64,000 bases of DNA from an uncultured Treponema sp. (GTDB lineage: Bacteria; Spirochaetota; Spirochaetia; Treponematales; Treponemataceae): assembly GCA_946186185.1 (NCBI GenBank), contig CAMHMJ010000011.1, positions 17,929 through 81,928 on the forward strand, written 5' to 3'. The notes under the pieces were generated by a model. The model ran no database searches. It saw only the letters and a list, made by a program, of their open reading frames with translations, and had not been told where the DNA came from. The translations under genes were made by a program, and so were the position numbers. Positions 58,835-64,000 of this stretch are shown in pieces (position 1 is the first letter of the stretch; each line of letters starts with the position of its first letter).

Positions 58835-61636
58835 CTACTCATACAGAATGAAGGCTGCCCAGTAATAAGGGGAAGACCATTTTTCGATTTTGCGGAATTC
58901 GGCTTTTACTGCGGAATAGGCTTCTTCGTAAGTGAGGCCGTAATCGTTTACTTTTGAATACATTCTGGTCATAAACTCGCAGGTGGCTTCGTCGTCAACG
59001 CACCAGAGGGTAACGCCCACTTTTTTAGCCCCAGCCACAAGGAAAGAACGGACAAGTCCCGTCATGCCCTCGCCTTTCTGGATTTTGGCAAGACCGGTCT
59101 GGCAGGCAGAAAGATTTACGAGGTTCGCATTTATATCAAGAACCGCCGCTTCCGACAAGGTAAGATAGCCGTCCTGCTTTCCCCGGGAATCCACCGCTTT
59201 GGAAACCTCGCCAAAAACGATGCTGGACATCTGCGGGTACTCCACGTCGTAATAACCGTGGCAGGCAAAATGCAGAACCGAATAATCAGAAAGCTTCTTT
59301 GAATCAGAAAGCTCCTTCAATTTCTGTTCCGTTGCCCCAGACGCTTCGATAATCTGGAAATTTCCGCTTCCAAAAACCTTGCTCTGAATATTGTGGATTT
59401 CTTCGCCGGTTCCGGGAATATTGCACCAGCTGATTTCCTTTGCCGCAAAATACCGGCCGGCATCCTCGTCGGCAACATATTTTTTGATGAGATTTTCAGT
59501 AGCACCAACACCAGTGCCCGAGCCGGAACCAGAGCCCGCATTTTTATCTGCCTCAGTCTGCTTCAGAAATTTTGGCTTAAATGCACGGTCTTCCCCGGAA
59601 TCTTCATTTGAATAAACGGCGTTTCCGATTCCAAGCATTTTCTTGGAAGAGCCGGCGCTTTTTGCATTGTTCATCATGCTGACAGAAACCGACGGCGAAA
59701 GGCTCAAATTATAGGCAGAACCAAAAAAGACATTTCCGTCCGGGCTCAGGACATCAAAAGGAATGAAGGAAATTGCTCCGTCAGGAACAATCACAATATT
59801 CTGAACAGATTTCGGAAGAGCCGGAATTACAGGCTCCACCAGTTTCTGATAAAGAGTACCGTTCAGTTTGTTCAATTTTGAATCAGACAGAGACTTGTGA
59901 TCGGTGATAAGCTCGCGGAACTGCTTAGCGCTTTCAGAAAAATCAAATTCCGAATCCAGAGGAACGCAGGTTACCTTATTTTTTGAAATCACAAGACAAT
60001 ACGGGGTAATTTTCTTTGTTTTATCGTCGTCCCAGATAACATACTCAAGAACGGCACGGTCTTTTCCGCACCAGTCTTTTGCCATGTCAAAATCCACCGG
60101 CTCAGGATTCATAAAATACTCAAATTTCGGCTGGTGAGCGATGATTTTTTCTTTCAATTCAGAAAGATTTTTGTTCGCCTGGGTAAGTTCGTCCTTGTAA
60201 GAGGAAATTGCACCACTGTCGATCTGACTTTTCTGCTTTTCGTTCTGTCCTGCAATCTTTTTTGAAAGAGACTGGATTTTTTTAGTAAGCTCTTTGAATT
60301 GAGTCCGCTCTTCTTCCGTCACTCCCCTTAAGTTAAGGGCAACTTCTGTTCCGATTTCATCCAGAAAGCCGCGGCTTCTCAAAAGTTCAGAGTAGTAAAA
60401 AGCCGATTTTCCGTCATCAACTTCAGCGAACAGGGAAACCGCCGCATAATACAAAGGAAGCGCCTTCTGCATTACCGCTTCCTTTCGGGAGCTTAAGTCG
60501 ATTCTGGCATCCTCCGCAGCGGAAATTCCCTCAAAAATTGCATAAAGCTTCAGTTCGTAGAAAGAATTTTCGAATTTTGAAGGATAATCCTTCAGTTCAA
60601 AATAGACTTCAAGAGCGTGCTTAATGATTACATCATAATTCTGGCATTCTGAATATATATCAAAAGCCGTCTTAAGTTTTTTAGAGGCTTCCTTATATTT
60701 TTTCTGGGCATAATAAAGCATTCCCAAGTCAAAATAAGTCTGGGCAACATCGGGATGATATTCTCCAAGAACCTCGGAGTAGGAATCCAGGGCATCGTTG
60801 TATAAATTAAGCGCCTCGTTTAAGTTCCCGCTTTTCTGATAAATTTGCGCAAGAAGCCTGCAAGTTGCCGCCGTCTGTGAATTGAAATCCCCATAAACTT
60901 CCTGCTGGATTTCCAGCGCCTTTTCAGCGTAGGTCTTTGCATTTTTAAGGTCGCCCTTCTCCATCAAAACTCTGGAAATATTTGCATAAATAGCAGCAGC
61001 GGAAGAAGAAGAATCCCCATTGGTCTGAATGATGATTTTAAGGGCCTTCTCAAAATATTCCTGAGACTTAGGAAAATTTTCCCGGGCTTCGTAAAGTTTT
61101 GCAATATTATTGTAAACATCCGCTGTTTCGGCGTCCAAAGAGGCGCTGGTTGCTCCCCCGGAAGCCAGTTTTTTGTAAAGCGCAAGAGATTTTTCAAAAT
61201 ACAAAAAGGCGTCATCGTAATTCTGAAAAGCAAAGTTCACAAGTCCAAGATTGTTATATGAGACCGCCGTTTCCTTTGCACTTTCACCAAAAAGCTTTTT
61301 TGAAAGGGTGAAAGCCTCTTCATAAAATTCCTGGGCGCTAAAATAATCCCCCAGCTCAAAGCTGGCCCTTCCGATTCCGTTATACAGGGAAACCGCGTTT
61401 TTGTCCTGGATTTCTAATTCATCAAAAATATCCAGGGCCAGTTCAAAACAGTCCAGTGCAGAATACAAATCCTGGTCAACTTCAGTGCCCTCAAGATAGG
61501 CATAACCGTCAGCCTTCAGCTCCAGCGCCTCTTTCAAAAGTTTATTATCCGCCTTAGAAAGCCCCTTAGCCGGAGCCGCAAACAAAAGTGAAGTGAGGGC
61601 AAGAAAAGTTGCCGCAAAAAGAATAGATTTTTTCAT
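58835..61636 (-). CDS. Secreted TPR-CHAT domain protein
   Basis: 933 residues. Sec signal peptide (MKKSILFAATFLALTSLLFA, then APA). Residues about 45-390 form TPR repeats (for example AVSYNNLGLVNFAFQNYDDA, AAIYANISRVLMEKGDL, AQTYFDLGMLYYAQKKY). A Lys/Gln coiled coil follows (about 440-505). The C-terminal CHAT domain (about 600-933) has both catalytic residues of the caspase-like fold: HFACHGYYD (His about 791) and VNLSACQTG (Cys about 843). CHAT proteases are clan CD; TPR-CHAT proteins act in conflict and cell-death systems when cytosolic (TPR-CHAT/Csx29). The signal peptide here is unusual and suggests periplasmic action. Confidence 0.85.
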   Translation of the reverse strand: MKKSILFAATFLALTSLLFAAPAKGLSKADNKLLKEALELKADGYAYLEGTEVDQDLYSALDCFELALDIFDELEIQDKNAVSLYNGIGRASFELGDYFSAQEFYEEAFTLSKKLFGESAKETAVSYNNLGLVNFAFQNYDDAFLYFEKSLALYKKLASGGATSASLDAETADVYNNIAKLYEARENFPKSQEYFEKALKIIIQTNGDSSSSAAAIYANISRVLMEKGDLKNAKTYAEKALEIQQEVYGDFNSQTAATCRLLAQIYQKSGNLNEALNLYNDALDSYSEVLGEYHPDVAQTYFDLGMLYYAQKKYKEASKKLKTAFDIYSECQNYDVIIKHALEVYFELKDYPSKFENSFYELKLYAIFEGISAAEDARIDLSSRKEAVMQKALPLYYAAVSLFAEVDDGKSAFYYSELLRSRGFLDEIGTEVALNLRGVTEEERTQFKELTKKIQSLSKKIAGQNEKQKSQIDSGAISSYKDELTQANKNLSELKEKIIAHQPKFEYFMNPEPVDFDMAKDWCGKDRAVLEYVIWDDDKTKKITPYCLVISKNKVTCVPLDSEFDFSESAKQFRELITDHKSLSDSKLNKLNGTLYQKLVEPVIPALPKSVQNIVIVPDGAISFIPFDVLSPDGNVFFGSAYNLSLSPSVSVSMMNNAKSAGSSKKMLGIGNAVYSNEDSGEDRAFKPKFLKQTEADKNAGSGSGSGTGVGATENLIKKYVADEDAGRYFAAKEISWCNIPGTGEEIHNIQSKVFGSGNFQIIEASGATEQKLKELSDSKKLSDYSVLHFACHGYYDVEYPQMSSIVFGEVSKAVDSRGKQDGYLTLSEAAVLDINANLVNLSACQTGLAKIQKGEGMTGLVRSFLVAGAKKVGVTLWCVDDEATCEFMTRMYSKVNDYGLTYEEAYSAVKAEFRKIEKWSSPYYWAAFILYE

Positions 61637-61691
61637 TTTTATACCTTTATATACTTTGTAAAACGCAGAACCAGCGAAATGTTACATTAAA

Positions 61692-61697
61692 AGTATA
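61692..61697 (-). promoter_or_regulatory. Candidate -10 of the CHAT gene
   Basis: Minus-strand TATACT at 61697-61692, 5 of 6 to consensus; -35 is poor (TACAAA at 17 bp), which fits an activator-dependent promoter with the 11-bp repeats just upstream. Confidence 0.45.
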
Positions 61698-61717
61698 GCA
61701 TGAAATTGGGAAGATTT

Positions 61718-61750
61718 GTAGATTGGGTGTAGATTGGGTGTAGATTGGGA
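61718..61750. repeat. Three tandem 11-bp repeats upstream of CHAT gene
   Basis: GTAGATTGGGT at 61718, 61729 and GTAGATTGGGA at 61740, with a degenerate fourth copy (AAATTGGGAAG) before them. One helical turn per unit; ends next to the weak -35. Confidence 0.75.
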
Positions 61751-61815
61751 GAGAAGCCAAATAAAGTTTTACAAGACCAAAAGCAGTAAGCATTTTTCTT
61801 CAATAAGATATGCTC

Positions 61816-62454
61816 TTACTCTTTCCACTCAAGCCGCATTTTAATAAAGTCCTTCATGTCCTTGTAAAAATCCATTGGCGGCGGAGTAATGTTAATTTGT
61901 TTAAGAGCTTCCTGCACCAGAGGATTTTTGTAACAGCAGACTGCATTTGATGAAGCATAAAATAAAACATCCAGCTGGATTTTGTAGGCCGCCTCCTGCG
62001 CAGTGCCAAGCATCTGAGCAAGTCTGTCGCGGAAGGCATAAGCCAGTTCATAATATTTCTTTTTGAAAATAGCAAGACGTTCTACCGTTACATTTGTTTC
62101 TATAACCGGATTAAGATAGGAAACATAGCGCATATAATCCTGATTAGCATTTACGATTCCAGCCCATACTTCGGTTATCACGTCTGGCGTAAAATTGTTG
62201 CCCTCTGGAAAAGCCGAAAGCAGGGAGCCATAGTAAGCCGCCATTTTTTCTGCAGAGATTTCCAGAAAGATTTCTTCTTTGGTCGTAACGTATTTATAAA
62301 GGTTGGCACGAGACCAGCCAAGTTTTTCTGCAATCGTAGTAAGGGTAATTTCTGAATAAGGACAGCTTGCAAAAAGTTCTGCAGTTGCCTCTTTTATTTG
62401 AGAAAGTCTTTCTTCTTTGTGTTCGTCGCTTCTTGCGCGGATATAGTCTGCCAT
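61816..62454 (-). CDS. TetR/AcrR family regulator
   Basis: 212 residues from ATG 62454 (MADYIRARSDEHKEERLSQI); longer upstream starts would run through the promoter. HTH: ITLTTIAEKLGWSRANLYKY with VTTKEEIFLEIS after it. The C-terminal ligand domain is helical. Divergent from the hydrolase at 62598; the two inverted repeats between them are probable operators. No RBS; the -10 is 6 nt before the start codon. Confidence 0.9.
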   Translation of the reverse strand: MADYIRARSDEHKEERLSQIKEATAELFASCPYSEITLTTIAEKLGWSRANLYKYVTTKEEIFLEISAEKMAAYYGSLLSAFPEGNNFTPDVITEVWAGIVNANQDYMRYVSYLNPVIETNVTVERLAIFKKKYYELAYAFRDRLAQMLGTAQEAAYKIQLDVLFYASSNAVCCYKNPLVQEALKQINITPPPMDFYKDMKDFIKMRLEWKE

Positions 62455-62460
62455 ACCTAG

Positions 62461-62489
62461 AGAATAACACAGTAAAAGATTTTTTGCAA
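62461..62489 (-). promoter_or_regulatory. Promoter of tetR-like gene (leaderless)
   Basis: TTGCAA (62489-62484), 17-bp spacer, TATTCT (62466-62461), 6 nt, ATG at 62454. Confidence 0.6.
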
Positions 62490-62504
62490 TAAGCAACTTT
62501 TTGT

Positions 62505-62565
62505 CACTAAAATCGCATTTTAGTGTTGACAAGTCACCGATTATACCATACACTTTAGTTAAGTG
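62505..62565 (+). promoter_or_regulatory. Hydrolase promoter with two operators
   Basis: IR1 CACTAAAA-TCGCA-TTTTAGTG (62505-62525) touches the -35 TTGACA (62526-62531). After 17 bp, -10 TACACT (62549-62554) overlaps IR2 CACTT-TAGTT-AAGTG (62551-62565). Both share the CACT half-site. A typical TetR-type arrangement. Confidence 0.7.
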
Positions 62566-62597
62566 ACAGAACGTTACTAAAACACAAGGAGAATATT

Positions 62598-63599
62598 ATG
62601 AATCCAAATCTTGCAAAAATAGACAGAACAAATGAACATTACACTTTTGAATTAGCATCTGGCGTAAAACGAACAACCGTAACCTTCCGCAATCATTTTG
62701 GAATTGAACTTGCAGCAGACCTTTACGCACCAGAAAATGCCGCTGAAAAAGGAAATCCAGCCATTGCAATCTCCGGGCCTTTTGGTGCGGTAAAGGAACA
62801 GTCTTCCGGTTTTTATGCAAACCAGATGGCTTCCCGCGGTTACATAGCCCTGGCCTTTGACCCAAGCTACACAGGAGAATCTGGCGGTGAACCTCGTTAC
62901 ATGAACAGTCCCGACATCAACACCGAAGATTTTATGGCAGCAGTAGATTTTCTTTCAACCCGCGACAACATTGACCCGGAAAAAATCGGCATCATTGGAA
63001 TCTGTGGCTGGGGCGGTATGGCAATTAATACTGCGGCAATCGACACCCGAATTAAAGCAACCGTTGCAAGTACAATGTACGATATGAGCCGTGTTACTGC
63101 CAACGGATATTTTGACAGCGCAAATAATGCAGAGGCCAGACACGAATCCCGTAAGGCTCTTATGGCACAGCGCACAGAAGATTTTAAGGCGGTGCAGGCT
63201 GGCGGTACTTACAAGCTTGGAGGCGGTGTTGTAGATCCTCTGCCGGAAGATGCTCCCTATTTTGTAAAGGATTATTACGATTACTACAAAACTCCACGCG
63301 GTTATCACGAGCGAAGTCTCAATTCAAATGGTGGCTGGAATGTAACTGCTGCAACTTCTCTTTTGAATACAAAGCTTCTTGCCTATGCCGAAGAAATCCA
63401 GAGTGCCGTTATGGTTCTTCATGGCGAAAAAGCCCACTCACGTTATTTTGGTGAAGATGCCTTTAAGAAACTTACCGGCAGCAACAAGGAGCTGGTAATT
63501 ATTCCCGGCGCAAGTCACACCGATTTGTACGACGGCGGAAAAAACAATGCAATTCCTTTTGATAAGCTTGCAGATTTTTTTGCAAAGTATTTGAAGTAA
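62598..63599 (+). CDS. Alpha/beta hydrolase (YcjY/dienelactone-hydrolase type)
   Basis: 333 residues, AGGAG upstream. Alpha/beta-hydrolase features: GIELAADLYAPENA opening, oxyanion region SGPFGAVKEQ, FDPSYTGESGGEPR, elbow IGIIGICGWGGMA in which a Cys sits at the nucleophile position, and final His in IPGASHTDLYD. Substrate unknown. It faces the TetR-type gene, so its expression is probably controlled by a small-molecule effector; detoxification is a reasonable guess. Confidence 0.85.
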   Translation: MNPNLAKIDRTNEHYTFELASGVKRTTVTFRNHFGIELAADLYAPENAAEKGNPAIAISGPFGAVKEQSSGFYANQMASRGYIALAFDPSYTGESGGEPRYMNSPDINTEDFMAAVDFLSTRDNIDPEKIGIIGICGWGGMAINTAAIDTRIKATVASTMYDMSRVTANGYFDSANNAEARHESRKALMAQRTEDFKAVQAGGTYKLGGGVVDPLPEDAPYFVKDYYDYYKTPRGYHERSLNSNGGWNVTAATSLLNTKLLAYAEEIQSAVMVLHGEKAHSRYFGEDAFKKLTGSNKELVIIPGASHTDLYDGGKNNAIPFDKLADFFAKYLK

Positions 63600-63602
63600 G
63601 GA

Positions 63603-63618
63603 GGGCGGAGCCCCGCCC
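63603..63618 (+). terminator. GC-rich hairpin after hydrolase
   Basis: GGGCGG-AGCC-CCGCCC; no T-run follows. Possible weak terminator or processing site. Confidence 0.4.
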
Positions 63619-63698
63619 TACGGCCGCACTTCGTTGCGGGTTCACCGGCGTGGCTACAATCCCTAACGCAGTAGCATAATCAAAAGGAGTATCTCAAC

Positions 63699-64000
63699 AT
63701 GAAAAGATTATTTGCGTTTCTAATTTCTGTTTTTCTTCTTGCTTCTACGGCCTGCGCTAATGGCAGCAGGGGGATAAAATCATCTGACAAAGGAGAACTT
63801 TCTGATATGAAGATTTCAATTCAAATTACAAGCGACAGTGGCAGCCACTCGCTCGCTGCCACACTGGCCGACAATTCTTCTGCCATGTCGTTTTACGAGT
63901 TGCTGGAAGAAGGCCCTGTCACGATAAAAATGACCGACTACGGAGACTTTGAAAAAGTTGGCCCGCTTGGAACAAAGCTTCCACGCAACGACACCCAGAT
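63699..64000 (+). CDS. Cyclophilin-like fold lipoprotein, 5' part
   Basis: Visible 100 residues from ATG 63699 (AAGGAG upstream). Lipobox STAC at about residue 19 and a short polar tether, then MKISIQITSDSGSHSLAATL, NSSAMSFYELLEEGPVTIKM, FEKVGPLGTKLPRND. This is the opening of the bacterial 'cyclophilin-like' domain (PF18050 type) often found beside oxidoreductases or hydrolases. The gene continues past the window end. Confidence 0.75.
   Translation, partial: MKRLFAFLISVFLLASTACANGSRGIKSSDKGELSDMKISIQITSDSGSHSLAATLADNSSAMSFYELLEEGPVTIKMTDYGDFEKVGPLGTKLPRNDTQ

Overview
The window looks like a chromosomal stretch of a host-associated Treponema-like spirochete. This is an inference from gene content and moderately AT-rich DNA: many MKK-type lipoproteins, an 11.4 kb Ig-repeat surface lipoprotein, the predicted AAA-ATPase/PD-(D/E)XK family, Rpn/PDDEXK transposase-like genes and a CHAT-TPR protein. 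No rRNA is present, so species cannot be fixed.

Layout. 1-8.2 kb: end of a tyrosine phosphatase, a polyferredoxin membrane protein, a small membrane protein with an XRE regulator, an HExxH lipoprotein, and a minus-strand pair of AAA+ ATPases. 8.3-12.3 kb: a dTDP-L-rhamnose set in the order rfbA-rfbC-rfbB-rfbD, with long imperfect hairpins between genes. 12.6-15.9 kb: a secreted/anchored unknown, a patatin-like lipase, and two gene remnants that face away from each other and both lack their 5' ends. 16-23.4 kb: predicted AAA-ATPase/nuclease, a primase-helicase-PLD fusion, two acyltransferase-like genes (GNAT, DUF2156), a chagasin-like inhibitor and a DnaB remnant.

23.49-25.8 kb is the most unusual locus. 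A tightly packed array holds seven structured RNA units: three tRNAs (Thr, Asp, Val), one tRNA-like body inside a longer outer stem, one cloverleaf-like unit and two other stem-closed units. It runs directly into a gene for a TROVE/Ro60-related, vWA-containing DUF2828 protein. The last 261 bp of this locus (gene 3' end, hairpin, paired palindromes) is repeated 13,892 bp downstream at 39.56 kb, in a scrapyard of truncated genes (glnQ, traG/virD4 and others). Between the two copies lie a PDDEXK transposase-like gene and the giant Ig-repeat lipoprotein.

40.2-44.9 kb: a toxin-antitoxin pair, a GNAT enzyme, a clostripain-like lipoprotein and a MATE exporter with a fused HATPase domain. 44.9-52.5 kb: a two-module NRPS with a terminal reductase and its PPTase; PPTase, NRPS and MATE form one minus-strand operon (NRPS stop and MATE start overlap) that should make and export a dipeptide aldehyde, alcohol or pyrazinone. 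52.6-54.5 kb: a lipoprotein diverges from a membrane-bound SARP-like regulator, with AGCAC boxes on an 11-bp grid between them. 54.8-61.6 kb: two tandem transglutaminase-fold secreted proteins and a secreted TPR-CHAT protein. 61.8-64 kb: a TetR regulator diverging from an alpha/beta hydrolase, then the start of a cyclophilin-like lipoprotein.

A recurring signal is a -10 hexamer only 6-8 nt before the start codon of seven genes, suggesting leaderless mRNAs. All family names are from motif reading by eye; no database search was run.
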